The notes beneath the pieces were generated by a model that saw nothing but the letters and a program-made list of their open reading frames with translations, was not told the DNA's origin and did no database searches. 64,000 bases of DNA from G963663315 sp965116335 (lineage in GTDB: Bacteria; Pseudomonadota; Gammaproteobacteria; Arenicellales; Poriferihabitantaceae). The translations under genes and the position numbers were made by a program. The stretch covers positions 310,001 to 374,000 of the forward strand of contig OZ220677.1 in the NCBI GenBank assembly GCA_965116335.1. The letters run 5' to 3'. Positions 27,059 to 36,865 of the stretch are shown here, piece by piece (the first letter of the stretch is position 1; the number at the start of each line of letters is the position of its first letter).

Positions 27059-28204
27059 TTGAACACACCTGCTCTGCTGGTTCTTGAAGACGGCAGTTCC
27101 TTCCACGGTAAATCAATCGGTGCCGATGGCCTGAGCGTTGGGGAAGTTGTTTTCAATACCTCAATGACTGGCTACCAGGAAATTCTGACAGACCCCTCAT
27201 ACTCCAGACAACTGGTTACACTGACTTATCCCCATATCGGCAATGTCGGCACCAACTCCGAAGATGTCGAGTCCGATGCGGTTTTCTGCTCCGGGTTGAT
27301 CGTGAGAAATGTGCCTGCCCGGTACAGCAACTGGCGTGCCGGGGAATCTCTGCCTGATTACCTGCATCGCCGGGGGGTAGTAGCCATCAGCGAGATCGAT
27401 ACCCGGAAGTTGACCCGTATCCTGCGTGAAAAGGGCGCTCAACGCGGCTGTATCAGCGCACAGGAATCCCCGGATGAGGCGGGCGCCCTGGCTGCCGCCC
27501 GGGCGTTTCCCGGTCTTTATGGCATGGATCTGGCCTCGGTTGTGACAACAGACCGGATTTATAACTGGAAAGGGGGCGTTTGGAGCCTGGAATCGGGCTA
27601 TCAGGCAGCAGGGCAGTCCACCTGCTCAGTAGTCGCTTTCGATTTCGGCATCAAGCACAACATCATGCGGTTACTGGCCGAGCGGGGATGTGACATTACA
27701 GTGGTTCCGGCCACTACTACAGCCGAACAGACGTTGGCAATGAATCCGGACGGCGTATTTTTGTCCAATGGCCCCGGAGACCCCGAACCCTGTGATTATG
27801 CGATCAAAGCGGTCGCCCGAATCCTGGATGCCGGTGTTCCCGTCTTCGGCATCTGTCTGGGGCATCAGTTGCTTTCTCTGGCGAGCGGCGCGAAAACCGA
27901 AAAAATGAAATTCGGCCATCACGGAGCCAATCATCCAGTGCAGGACCTCGATACCGGCCAGGTCCTGATCACCAGCCAGAACCACGGCTTTACCGTGCAA
28001 CCGGAATCGCTGGGAGACCATATCCGGGTCACTCATCGCTCCCTGTTCGATCACACGATACAGGGGGTCGAACGTCTTGATGTTCCCGCGTTTTCATTCC
28101 AGGGGCACCCGGAAGCCAGCCCTGGGCCGAAGGATATTGGTTATTTGTTTGACCGTTTCTTAAAGATGATGAAAACAACCCGGATACGAGAATCCAATGC
28201 CTAA
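27059..28204 (+). CDS. carA: Carbamoyl-phosphate synthase small subunit
   Basis: Glutaminase subunit of 381 residues that feeds ammonia to CarB for pyrimidine and arginine synthesis. The C-terminal class I amidotransferase has FGICLGHQLL (catalytic Cys), LSNGPGDP and HPEASPGP (His/Glu). The N-terminal domain has FHGKSIGADGLSVGEVVFNT and SMTGYQEILTDPSY. TTG start: TGGAGG ends five bases before the TTG at 27059; a TTG three bases earlier would be too close to it. Confidence 0.97.
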   Translation: MNTPALLVLEDGSSFHGKSIGADGLSVGEVVFNTSMTGYQEILTDPSYSRQLVTLTYPHIGNVGTNSEDVESDAVFCSGLIVRNVPARYSNWRAGESLPDYLHRRGVVAISEIDTRKLTRILREKGAQRGCISAQESPDEAGALAAARAFPGLYGMDLASVVTTDRIYNWKGGVWSLESGYQAAGQSTCSVVAFDFGIKHNIMRLLAERGCDITVVPATTTAEQTLAMNPDGVFLSNGPGDPEPCDYAIKAVARILDAGVPVFGICLGHQLLSLASGAKTEKMKFGHHGANHPVQDLDTGQVLITSQNHGFTVQPESLGDHIRVTHRSLFDHTIQGVERLDVPAFSFQGHPEASPGPKDIGYLFDRFLKMMKTTRIRESNA

Positions 28205-31200
28205 AAGAGAAGACATCCAATCCATTCTCATCATCGGAGCCGGGCCGATTATTATCGGTCAGGCTTGTGAGTTTGATTATTCCGGGGTTCAGGCGTGTAA
28301 GGCGCTCAAACAGGAGGGATACCGGGTCATACTGGTCAACTCGAACCCCGCCACGATCATGACCGATCCGGGGTTTGCCGACGCCACCTATATAGAACCG
28401 ATCCGGTGGGAGACAGTAGCCAGAATCATTGAGGCGGAGAGGCCGGATGCGATCCTGCCCACCATGGGTGGACAAACCGGGCTGAATTGCGCTCTGGATC
28501 TGAACCGTCATGGAGTGCTGAAACAATTTAATGTTGAAATGATCGGCGCGACCAGCGAAGCGATAGACAAGGCGGAGGACAGGGAACAATTTCGTCAGGC
28601 TATGGCGGCGATCAATCTGGATACCGCAAACGGTGACCTGGCGCATTCCCTGGCGGACGCTCATGAGATTGTCGATAAAATCGGCTTTCCGGTGATTATC
28701 AGACCTTCATTCACGCTGGGTGGAAGTGGCGGAGGGATTGCCTGGAATATGGATGAGTTCGATGAAATCTGTAATCGGGGACTGGATGCCTCGCCCACCA
28801 ATGAGCTGCTGATCGAGGAAAGCATCATCGGCTGGAAAGAATATGAAATGGAAGTGGTTCGGGACAGGAACGACAACTGCATTATTGTTTGCGCGATCGA
28901 GAATCTGGACCCGATGGGCGTACATACCGGCGACTCCATCACGGTCGCGCCAGCACAGACACTGACCGACAAGGAATACCAGATCATGCGCGACGCCAGT
29001 ATCGCTGTATTGCGGGAGATCGGAGTGGATACGGGAGGGTCGAACGTCCAGTTCGCCATCAATCCCGATAATGGCCGGATGATTATCATAGAAATGAACC
29101 CCAGAGTGTCCCGGTCTTCGGCGCTGGCCTCCAAGGCTACCGGCTTCCCGATCGCCAAGGTGGCTGCCAGACTTGCGGTCGGATTGACCCTGAATGAATT
29201 GAGGAATGAAATTACCGATGGCGCGATGCCCGCCTCGTTTGAACCGAGCATTGATTATGTCGTGACCAAGATTCCCCGATTCGATTTTGAGAAATTCCCG
29301 CAGGCGGACGCGACTCTGACCACGCAGATGAAGTCAGTGGGTGAAGTCATGGCGCTGGGGCGAACCTTCCAGGAATCATTCCAGAAAGCGTTGCGGGGGC
29401 TTGAGATTGGCAGCAGCGGGCTGGATGACCAGGCAGTGCCGGATAACGTCAACGCCCGCGACTATCTGATCTCGAAATTGAGAATCCCCGGTCCCGGGCG
29501 ACCCTGGTATCTTGCCGAGGCTTTACGTGCCGGGCTGAGCATTGAGACAATTTATCAGACCTGCAAAATTGATTATTGGTTCCTGGCCCAGATCCAGTAT
29601 CTGGTAGAAACCGAGCGAGAAATCGCCGAGTCACAATGGGACAGGCTTTCTCCCGTCATCATGCGAGGCTGGAAGACAAAAGGATTTTCGGATTGTCGGA
29701 TTGCGAAGTTGATGCAGCTTGATGAACAGCAGGTCCGGGACTACCGATACCGCAACGCAATTCATCCGGTATTCAAACGAGTCGATTCCTGCGCCGCCGA
29801 ATTTGACACGGCCACGGCGTATTTGTACTCAACGTATGAAGAGGAATGTGAAGCCAATCCGACCAATAACCAGAAAATAATTGTACTCGGCGGCGGCCCC
29901 AACCGGATTGGTCAGGGCATCGAGTTCGACTATTGCTGCGTGCATGCCTCCATGGCATTAAGTGAGGATGGGTATGAGACGATCATGGTGAATTGCAATC
30001 CGGAAACCGTGTCTACCGATTATGATACCTCTGACCGCCTGTATTTCGAATCACTGACTCTGGAAGACGTACTTGAGATTGTCCGGGTAGAAAAGCCGGT
30101 GGGAGTTATTGTCCAGTTTGGCGGTCAAACCCCGTTGAAGCTGGCCCGTGATCTGGAAAAGGCAGGAGCACCGATTATCGGCACAACACCGACCTCGATT
30201 CATCAGGCGGAGGATCGGGCGTTCTTTCAGAAACTGCTGGCTGCTCTGGACTTGCTGCAACCACCGAACCGCACCGCAAACAGCCGCGATGAAGCGCTTG
30301 AGCTGGCTTCTGATATTGGTTATCCACTGGTGGTTCGCCCGTCTTATGTGCTCGGTGGGCGAGGCATGGAGATTGTCTATAATCCGCAGGACCTCGATAG
30401 CTACCTGCATTTAACCGCCAGTTCCTCATTCGATTCGCCGATTCTGCTGGACCGATTTCTGAACGATGCGGTGGAAGTGGATGTGGACGCGATCAGCGAT
30501 GGCGAACAGGTCATAATTGGCGGCATCATGGAGCATATCGAGGCGGCGGGAGTGCATTCGGGAGATTCTGCCTGCTCGCTGCCTCCGTACAGCCTGCCCC
30601 ACGCCTTGCAGGAAGAACTGAAGGTACAGACGCGCTCGTTGGCACTGGCATTGAATGTGATCGGCTTGATGAATGTGCAGTTCGCCGTTAAAGATGGTAA
30701 GGTTTATGTTCTCGAAGTCAATCCCAGAGCATCACGGACGGTGCCATTCGTCTCCAAGGCGACTGCCAGGCCCCTGGCCGCGATTGCTTCACGTTGCATG
30801 GCCGGGCAATCCCTCGCGGAACAGGGGATTGTGAGTGAGCAGGCACCGAATTTCTATTCAGTCAAGGAGGCGGTATTCCCGTTCATCAAGTTTCCGGGAG
30901 TGGATACAGTGTTGGGCCCGGAAATGAAAAGTACCGGCGAGGTGATGGGCATTGGCGACAGTTTTGGTGAAGCCTTTGAGAAATCCCAGAGCGCGGCGGG
31001 ATGCACTATCCCACGCTCTGGCCGGATCATGTTCAGCCTGCGCAAGGAAGATCAGCGCGAAGCCATACCGATTGTCCGGTATTTTTACAATGCCGGGTTT
31101 GAAATCCTGGCGACTGAAGGGACTGGCAGCGTAATTCGGCAAGCGGGCATTCCGGTCCAACTGGTTAACAAGGTCGTTGAAGGTCGCCCCCATGTTGTCG

Positions 31201-31445
31201 ATATGATCAAGAATCAGGAGTTTGATCTGATCGTCAATACCACATCCGGCAAGCAGAGCCTGAAAGATTCCTATACAATTCGCAGACAAGCGTTATTGCA
31301 CAAGGTGACCTATTACACGACTCTGGCAGCTGCCAGGGCTTCTTCCGAGGCGCATCAATATGCGGGTACAGTCACGGTTAATCAGTTGCAGGCATTGCAT
31401 GAACAGTTGGTTCAATCTTCGGTGCCACCACAGGAACCGATCTGA
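28197..31445 (+). CDS. carB: Carbamoyl-phosphate synthase large subunit
   Basis: Protein of 1082 residues with two homologous ATP-grasp halves. It makes carboxyphosphate, then carbamate, then carbamoyl phosphate. N-half: IIGAGPIIIGQACEFDYSG, PTMGGQTGLNCALDL, FTLGGSGGGIAWN. C-half: GGGPNRIGQGIEFDYCCVHA, VQFGGQTPLKLA, SYVLGGRGMEIVYN. The C-terminal methylglyoxal-synthase-like allosteric domain (AGFEILATEGTGSVIRQAGI; DLIVNTTSG) binds UMP or ornithine. Overlaps carA by eight bases. Confidence 0.98.
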   Translation: MPKREDIQSILIIGAGPIIIGQACEFDYSGVQACKALKQEGYRVILVNSNPATIMTDPGFADATYIEPIRWETVARIIEAERPDAILPTMGGQTGLNCALDLNRHGVLKQFNVEMIGATSEAIDKAEDREQFRQAMAAINLDTANGDLAHSLADAHEIVDKIGFPVIIRPSFTLGGSGGGIAWNMDEFDEICNRGLDASPTNELLIEESIIGWKEYEMEVVRDRNDNCIIVCAIENLDPMGVHTGDSITVAPAQTLTDKEYQIMRDASIAVLREIGVDTGGSNVQFAINPDNGRMIIIEMNPRVSRSSALASKATGFPIAKVAARLAVGLTLNELRNEITDGAMPASFEPSIDYVVTKIPRFDFEKFPQADATLTTQMKSVGEVMALGRTFQESFQKALRGLEIGSSGLDDQAVPDNVNARDYLISKLRIPGPGRPWYLAEALRAGLSIETIYQTCKIDYWFLAQIQYLVETEREIAESQWDRLSPVIMRGWKTKGFSDCRIAKLMQLDEQQVRDYRYRNAIHPVFKRVDSCAAEFDTATAYLYSTYEEECEANPTNNQKIIVLGGGPNRIGQGIEFDYCCVHASMALSEDGYETIMVNCNPETVSTDYDTSDRLYFESLTLEDVLEIVRVEKPVGVIVQFGGQTPLKLARDLEKAGAPIIGTTPTSIHQAEDRAFFQKLLAALDLLQPPNRTANSRDEALELASDIGYPLVVRPSYVLGGRGMEIVYNPQDLDSYLHLTASSSFDSPILLDRFLNDAVEVDVDAISDGEQVIIGGIMEHIEAAGVHSGDSACSLPPYSLPHALQEELKVQTRSLALALNVIGLMNVQFAVKDGKVYVLEVNPRASRTVPFVSKATARPLAAIASRCMAGQSLAEQGIVSEQAPNFYSVKEAVFPFIKFPGVDTVLGPEMKSTGEVMGIGDSFGEAFEKSQSAAGCTIPRSGRIMFSLRKEDQREAIPIVRYFYNAGFEILATEGTGSVIRQAGIPVQLVNKVVEGRPHVVDMIKNQEFDLIVNTTSGKQSLKDSYTIRRQALLHKVTYYTTLAAARASSEAHQYAGTVTVNQLQALHEQLVQSSVPPQEPI

Positions 31446-31483
31446 AATACCCACTCGCTAAATATATAAAGAGACTTAGAGTT

Positions 31484-31963
31484 ATGAGTGAAAGAGTAGT
31501 GCTGACCCGCAAGGGCGCCGATGCCCTGCGCGAAGAACTGAAAAAACTGAAGAGCGTCGATCGACCGGCAGTCATAGCCGCCATAGCGGAAGCTCGTTCT
31601 CATGGCGACCTTTCTGAAAACGCCGAGTACGATGCCGCGAAAGAGCAACAGGGTTTTATCGAGGGCCGGATTGCCGAGCTCGAATCCAGCCTTTCCATTG
31701 CAGAGGTCATTGACCCGGTAAAAATCGGCCGCGAAGATCGGGTAGTGTTTGGTGCTTACATTGATCTTCACGATGTCGGTGAAGACCAATCCGTTACTTA
31801 TCAACTGGTCGGGAATCTCGAAGCCGACCTGAGCCAGGGGAGAATTTCGATCAGCTCGCCGATCGGCAAGTCACTGCTTGGCAAGAATACCGGCGACGAA
31901 ATCGAGGTCGTCGCACCCGGTGGCAAAAGAATCTACGAAATTCTGGGTGTCAGTTACCAGTAG
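31484..31963 (+). CDS. greA: Transcription elongation factor GreA
   Basis: Protein of 159 residues that enters the RNA polymerase secondary channel and triggers cleavage of backtracked RNA. N-terminal coiled coil with RSHGDLSENAEYDAAKEQQG (acidic tip) and C-terminal FKBP-like domain (SPIGKSLLGKNTGDEIEVVA). It lies 38 bases after carB, the usual gammaproteobacterial order. Confidence 0.97.
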   Translation: MSERVVLTRKGADALREELKKLKSVDRPAVIAAIAEARSHGDLSENAEYDAAKEQQGFIEGRIAELESSLSIAEVIDPVKIGREDRVVFGAYIDLHDVGEDQSVTYQLVGNLEADLSQGRISISSPIGKSLLGKNTGDEIEVVAPGGKRIYEILGVSYQ

Positions 31964-31964
31964 G

Positions 31965-32582
31965 ATGATCACCGCCCTTGACGCAATCGCACGATTGAAA
32001 GAAGGCAACCGGCGTTTCGTCTCCGGTCAGCAACGAAGCAGCACTATCGAGCCAGACCGATGGGCGCGGCTCGCTGAAAGCCAGACTCCTTTCGCTATTA
32101 TCCTGGGCTGCTCCGATTCACGGGTGCCGGTAGAGTTAGTATTCGATCAAGGGTTTGGCGATCTCTTTGTCATTCGCGTGGCGGGTAATGTAGCAGCGCC
32201 GTCTCAGGTGGGTAGCGTGGAGTTCGCCGTCGATAAATTTGGCATCGAACTGGTAGTGGTGCTGGGACACACTCGCTGTGGCGCCATTGAGGCCGCACTG
32301 AAAGAACCTGATCGCTCTGCCGGGAACTGTTCGGTCAGTCTGAATGCCATTCTGGAGCACATCCGTCCGACCGTCCAGCGACTAAAGGACGCGGCTGTAC
32401 ATACCGATCACGACACACTCATCCGCCAGGCAGTGCGAGCGAATATCCAGGCCCAGTTGACTACCCTCACCGATAGCTCAGAATCGCTGAGCAGACGGGT
32501 TGAAGCGAACAGGCTCATGCTGGCAGGCGCCCAATACGATCTCGTCACCGGCGAAGTGGACTTCCTTGATCATGGAACTTGA
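31965..32582 (+). CDS. Beta-class carbonic anhydrase
   Basis: Zinc enzyme of 205 residues interconverting CO2 and bicarbonate. Ligand motifs are complete: ILGCSDSRVPVELVFDQGFG (Cys, Asp-Arg dyad) and VVVLGHTRCGAIEAAL (His, Cys). The ATG at 31965 follows the greA stop by one base. Bicarbonate is a substrate of CarAB just upstream, so co-expression would make sense; that link is inference. The gene overlaps the next one by 11 bases. Confidence 0.93.
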   Translation: MITALDAIARLKEGNRRFVSGQQRSSTIEPDRWARLAESQTPFAIILGCSDSRVPVELVFDQGFGDLFVIRVAGNVAAPSQVGSVEFAVDKFGIELVVVLGHTRCGAIEAALKEPDRSAGNCSVSLNAILEHIRPTVQRLKDAAVHTDHDTLIRQAVRANIQAQLTTLTDSSESLSRRVEANRLMLAGAQYDLVTGEVDFLDHGT

Positions 32583-33195
32583 TCGCTTTATCGCCCTCTG
32601 GAAACGGTGTGCAGAATCAGATGACTTTGACTGCGATGAAATTTTCCATGCGCTGAAAGCACGATACGATGAATCTCACCGCGTCTATCATACCGGCGAC
32701 CATATCCGTCACTGTCTGGCAGAGTTTGATTCACTCCCCGCCACCCTGACGCGAACCAGCAGGGATATTATCGAGTTATCGATCTGGTTCCATGACGCCA
32801 TCTATGAAATCGCGTCCAGCGACAATGAGGCCCGAAGCGCCCAGTGGTTTTCCTCCCTGGCGTCCGGGAGGATGAATCTGGATATCATCCACGCGGTCAA
32901 CCGTTGCATTTTATATACCACTCATCAGGAACTGCCGACTGATCCCTGTTCGTTGTATGTAGTGGATATCGACTTGAGCGGCCTCGGTCAGGATTGGCAG
33001 GGATTCGCTGCGGACGGACAAAAAATACGGCAGGAAAACCATCATCTGGACGATGATGCGTTTGTCAGCGGGCAGATTCAATTCCTGAGCCGACTACTGA
33101 ACAGAGACCGCATTTTTTATACAGAATATTTCAATGCCCGTCTGGAAAACCAGGCCAGACGGAATATGACCCGTCAACTGGAGATTTATCGGTAG
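32572..33195 (+). CDS. HD-domain protein (COG4339 type), predicted metal-dependent hydrolase
   Basis: A 207-residue protein of a conserved but functionally unassigned HD family. Candidate metal ligands are in YHTGDHIRHCLAEFD and in the HD pair of LSIWFHDAIYEI; later YTTHQELPTDPCSLYVVDID carries another His and acidic residues. The start at MELDRFIALWKRC overlaps the carbonic anhydrase stop, so the two are translationally coupled. HD proteins of this type have been suggested to act on nucleotides. The substrate is unknown. Confidence 0.75.
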   Translation: MELDRFIALWKRCAESDDFDCDEIFHALKARYDESHRVYHTGDHIRHCLAEFDSLPATLTRTSRDIIELSIWFHDAIYEIASSDNEARSAQWFSSLASGRMNLDIIHAVNRCILYTTHQELPTDPCSLYVVDIDLSGLGQDWQGFAADGQKIRQENHHLDDDAFVSGQIQFLSRLLNRDRIFYTEYFNARLENQARRNMTRQLEIYR

Positions 33196-33240
33196 GGTTT
33201 TTAGTCATTCAACCCCTCAACCACCCACCCGGAGACCCTG

Positions 33241-34107
33241 TTGGAAATTATCTCGATTCTGTTCCCTGTTGTCGTCATTGTACTGCTCGGATTCCTGTAT
33301 GCCTACAAGTTCGAGCCCGATATGGGAGTGGCGAACGGGCTTGTTTTACGAGTGTTTTTGCCAGCGTTGATATTTGACGTCGTGGCGGGCGGGGAGTTCG
33401 CGATTATCACTTACCGCTGGCTGATTGTCGGCGGCATCCTGGTTATCGTCGGGTCGGGTCTGATCGCCTGGCCGATAGGACGGATTCTGAAATATCCCAA
33501 TCGCGTTTTCGTGCCAAGCATGATGTTCAATAACTGCGGGAATCTGGGGCTGCCGGTGGCCGTCCTGGCGTTTGGCGAGCAGGGACTGGAAGCCGCGATC
33601 ATATTGTTTCTGGTCAGCAATCTGGGGCATTTCACGTTTGGCGTTTATCTTTTCGGAGGAGCGGTGTCGTGGAAGAGCCTGCTTGGCAACGCGGTCAATA
33701 TCGCGACCATACTGGCGCTCGTGTTCAATTTTACGGGGACCAGACTTCCTGAGGTCATCCAGTTCCCGATCACCATGCTCGGTCAGGTCGGGATTCCGCT
33801 GATGCTTTTTTCCCTGGGCGTTCGTATGCGAAGGACGCAGATGGAGCACTGGAAGATCGGAGTCGTATCCGGTCTGGTCTGCCCGTTGTCGGGGCTTCTG
33901 TTCGCGGCTATCGCGGTCTGGATATTGCCCCTGACCGCATTTCAGATCGGGATTCTGGTCCTTTTTTCGGCGTTGCCGCCCGCGGTTCTGAATTTCCTGT
34001 TTTCGGAACAATACAACCAGCAGCCGGAAGTGGTGGCATCCATCGTCCTGATTTCAAACACGATGTCCGTTGGCATACTGTCGGTTGTGTTGTGGTGGCT
34101 GTTGTGA
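33241..34107 (+). CDS. AEC-family transporter (auxin efflux carrier/malonate permease type)
   Basis: Integral membrane protein of 288 residues with about eight to ten hydrophobic segments (ISILFPVVVIVLLGFLYAY, VGGILVIVGSGLIAWPIGRI). Family signatures: PSMMFNNCGNLGLPVAVLAF (the NNxGNxGLP crossover motif) and SALPPAVLNFLFSEQYN. TTG start with GGAG seven bases upstream. AEC carriers move auxin-like acids, malonate or other carboxylates; nothing here points to a specific substrate. Confidence 0.87.
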   Translation: MEIISILFPVVVIVLLGFLYAYKFEPDMGVANGLVLRVFLPALIFDVVAGGEFAIITYRWLIVGGILVIVGSGLIAWPIGRILKYPNRVFVPSMMFNNCGNLGLPVAVLAFGEQGLEAAIILFLVSNLGHFTFGVYLFGGAVSWKSLLGNAVNIATILALVFNFTGTRLPEVIQFPITMLGQVGIPLMLFSLGVRMRRTQMEHWKIGVVSGLVCPLSGLLFAAIAVWILPLTAFQIGILVLFSALPPAVLNFLFSEQYNQQPEVVASIVLISNTMSVGILSVVLWWLL

Positions 34108-34172
34108 CTTTTGACCTGCGCTTCTCGTGATTCGTTATCCCGCAATGATGGTCAACTTGCCGTTGTCACAAA

Positions 34173-35135
34173 TTATGCGTTGAGTTGGGCATTGTATCCT
34201 GCCCCGATATCAAAGACCTCACCGGACACGAGAGAACTGGCTTCTCCGAGAAAGAACCTGGCAGCTTTTGCTACATGTATCGGGTCGTAAAGACCGACCC
34301 CCATCGGGTGATATCCTTTTGCATACCCATCAAAGACCTCGAATTTCGGGTTGTCCGGAGAGATTGCGTTGAGGATATATTCGTTGTCGAGCAATTTAGT
34401 ATGAACCAGGGTAGGGCATAGTGCGTTACACGTCACATTATACTTGGCCATCAGCAAGGCCGTGCTCTTGGTGAGTCCGATGACCCCCCATTTGGTTGAA
34501 GAGTAAACCGGGAAACGCTCACTACCGACCCGGCCTGTAACCGATGCCATTAGCAGTATCCGCCCTGATTTCTGTTCGCGCAGATAAGGTAACGCTGCCT
34601 GAACGGTCTTGATGGCTCCACCGAGGTTAATGTCAAGCACGGTCTGAACCTCATCATCGGTCAATTGATCCAGCACGCCTATCTGGGTTACACCGGCATT
34701 TACGATGATGTGGTGCAACCCTCCGAACTCGCGTACGGCGCGTTCCATTGATTGCTTGATCTTATGAGAATCTCTCACATCGCCCTGCACCGTCATGCAA
34801 CGAACGCCATAAGCCTCAATAGCTGATTTGGCGTTTTGGAGATCTTCTACACTGGCCAGAGGGTAAGGGATGTGTTTGATTGGTTGAGCCACATCATAAA
34901 GGACGATGTTTGCGCCAGCCCTTGCCATCTCTTCTGCACAGGCGAACCCGATACCGCGGGCGCCGCCGGTTATGAAAGCGCACTGGTTATGAAATTCAGG
35001 GCTTCCGGTCTCTTTCCCGGATACGGTGTCCGCAACTGTGGCTCCCGCAACCGCCACTCCTGCAAGAGCCGCTCCTGCGGTTGTGGCACTCATGACAACA
35101 TCTCGACGACTTTTGTTAATCAATTCTTCTACCAA
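34173..35135 (-). CDS. SDR-family oxidoreductase with Tat-like signal
   Basis: Short-chain dehydrogenase of 320 residues. TTG start at 35135 is supported by GGGAGG seven bases upstream; a longer frame to 35216 lacks one. The N-terminus INKSRRDVVMSATTAGAALA then GVAVAGATVA resembles a twin-arginine signal (SRRDVV and an Ala/Gly-rich stretch). The Rossmann core follows: ITGGARGIGFACAEEMA, VNAGVTQIG, catalytic Ser in LMASVTGRVGS, YSSTKWG (Tyr-x3-Lys). Most SDRs are cytosolic; export with a bound nucleotide would need Tat. Substrate unknown. Downstream are tail-to-tail transporter sequences. Confidence 0.8.
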   Translation of the reverse strand: MVEELINKSRRDVVMSATTAGAALAGVAVAGATVADTVSGKETGSPEFHNQCAFITGGARGIGFACAEEMARAGANIVLYDVAQPIKHIPYPLASVEDLQNAKSAIEAYGVRCMTVQGDVRDSHKIKQSMERAVREFGGLHHIIVNAGVTQIGVLDQLTDDEVQTVLDINLGGAIKTVQAALPYLREQKSGRILLMASVTGRVGSERFPVYSSTKWGVIGLTKSTALLMAKYNVTCNALCPTLVHTKLLDNEYILNAISPDNPKFEVFDGYAKGYHPMGVGLYDPIHVAKAARFFLGEASSLVSGEVFDIGAGYNAQLNA

Positions 35136-35278
35136 AACACTACCTCCCGAATGATTATTCCATAGGTTATCTGACTGAATATTCGTGATGCTCTCTGCAT
35201 GGTATTCATGCATCATATCATAGCACGAACCTCATCTGAATATATTGACCACTGTTCTCATGTTATGATGTTCAGATA

Positions 35279-36865
35279 ATGAATGAGAATCAGGACAAGA
35301 CCCGCCGCCGACTTCCGATCGGCATTCAGACTTTCCGGCATATCCGGGAGCGCAACTGCTACTATGTAGACAAGACCCCCTTGATCCGGCAGATGATTGA
35401 TCAGGGTTCTTACTACTTCCTTTCTCGTCCGCGCCGTTTTGGCAAGAGTTTACTGCTTGATACCCTGCGCGAACTGTTCTCTGGCAACGAAGAATTATTC
35501 CGGGGGCTGGATATTCACGATCACTGGGACTGGAACCCGGTGCAAAAGCATCCGGTAGTGCGAATCAGTTTCGGTGGTAAACACACAGGATCAGGCGATT
35601 TGGAGAGTAGCATACTCAATCAGTTGAACATCATTGAACGCAATGCTGGTTTGACACCATCCCGCGAGCTTACGGATGGCCCGGAACGCCTGCGAGACAT
35701 ACTGGATCGTCTGCATGAACAGAGCGGACGTGAAGTCGTGGTACTGATTGACGAATACGACAAGCCCATCCTGGATGTACTGGAAAACCCCGAAATGGCC
35801 AGAGCCAACCGGGATTACTTGAGGGGATTCTACGGCATCATCAAGGACAGCGCCGAACATATCCGGTTTGTCTTCATTACCGGCGTCAGTATGTTCTCCA
35901 ATGTAAACCTGTTCTCCGGTCTTAATAACCTGGAGAACATCAGTCTGGATCCCGTGTACTCCACTATCTGCGGTTATACGGACAATGACCTCGATACCGT
36001 ATTTTCTCCAGAGTTGCCCGGACTTGATCGGGAAGAGATTAAACGCTGGTACAACGGCTATAGTTGGTCCGGTGAGGAGAAAGTCTACAACCCGTTCGAT
36101 GTACTGCTACTGCTTCGAGAGCGGGAATATGAACCGCACTGGTTCCGCACAGGTACACCGACCTTTCTGTACCGGGAGTTAGTCAAGAATAAAATCAGCC
36201 CGATGGAACTTGAGCATCGTACCGCGAGCAAGGAACTGGTTTCTACCTTTGATGTAGAGAGCTATAACATAGATGCCCTGTTGTTTCAGACCGGGTATCT
36301 GACTATTGTGGGGAAAGAGCGACACGGCTCCCGTACACACTACCTTCTGGACTATCCGAACCATGAGGTAGAGTTGAGTCTGAATCATGGATTGCTGCGT
36401 TATATGACCCAGGATGATTATGCGGATAAGCAGGGAGACCGACTGCTTGAGTTACTGTCTTCTCAAGACTTTGCTGGATTTGCCGAAGAATTTCGTGCGT
36501 ATCTGTCCGGGATACCGCATCCGTGGCATGACAGCGCTAATCTGAGTCATTATGAATCGTGGTATGCGAGTCTGTTATATATGAACTTCCGGGCGATTGG
36601 CGTAGATCTTCGGGTAGAGGAGTCTAGTAGCCGGGGTCGTTCAGACATGGTACTGATTCATGCCGGTCAGGTATTTATCATGGAATTGAAGGTAGCGGAA
36701 GATGAATCGGGTAAAGAGGCGGCATTGAATCAGGCGATGGCACAGATCAGGGACAAGGGCTACAGTGAGAAATACCGCAATCAGGGACAACCGATTCACC
36801 ATATTGCACTTGCCTTCGGGCGGACGGAACGTAATCTGCTGGGGATTCGGGTGGAATGTGGCTGA
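35279..36865 (+). CDS. AAA-ATPase-like / PD-(D/E)XK nuclease protein (copy 3)
   Basis: A protein of 528 residues of the same family as the pair at 5.3-9.1 kb, clearly diverged. Conserved: LPIGIQTFRHIRERNCYYVD, P-loop SRPRRFGKSLLLDTLRELF, VVLIDEYDKPILDVLE, YLRGFYGIIKDSAEHIRFVF, and the C-terminal nuclease RGRSDMVLI then FIMELKVAE. The third motif is M-E-L-K rather than F-E-F-K. Its last codons overlap the remnant of a yefM antitoxin gene whose DNA-binding half is missing, so this gene most likely landed in a yefM-yoeB locus. Confidence 0.85.
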   Translation: MNENQDKTRRRLPIGIQTFRHIRERNCYYVDKTPLIRQMIDQGSYYFLSRPRRFGKSLLLDTLRELFSGNEELFRGLDIHDHWDWNPVQKHPVVRISFGGKHTGSGDLESSILNQLNIIERNAGLTPSRELTDGPERLRDILDRLHEQSGREVVVLIDEYDKPILDVLENPEMARANRDYLRGFYGIIKDSAEHIRFVFITGVSMFSNVNLFSGLNNLENISLDPVYSTICGYTDNDLDTVFSPELPGLDREEIKRWYNGYSWSGEEKVYNPFDVLLLLREREYEPHWFRTGTPTFLYRELVKNKISPMELEHRTASKELVSTFDVESYNIDALLFQTGYLTIVGKERHGSRTHYLLDYPNHEVELSLNHGLLRYMTQDDYADKQGDRLLELLSSQDFAGFAEEFRAYLSGIPHPWHDSANLSHYESWYASLLYMNFRAIGVDLRVEESSSRGRSDMVLIHAGQVFIMELKVAEDESGKEAALNQAMAQIRDKGYSEKYRNQGQPIHHIALAFGRTERNLLGIRVECG

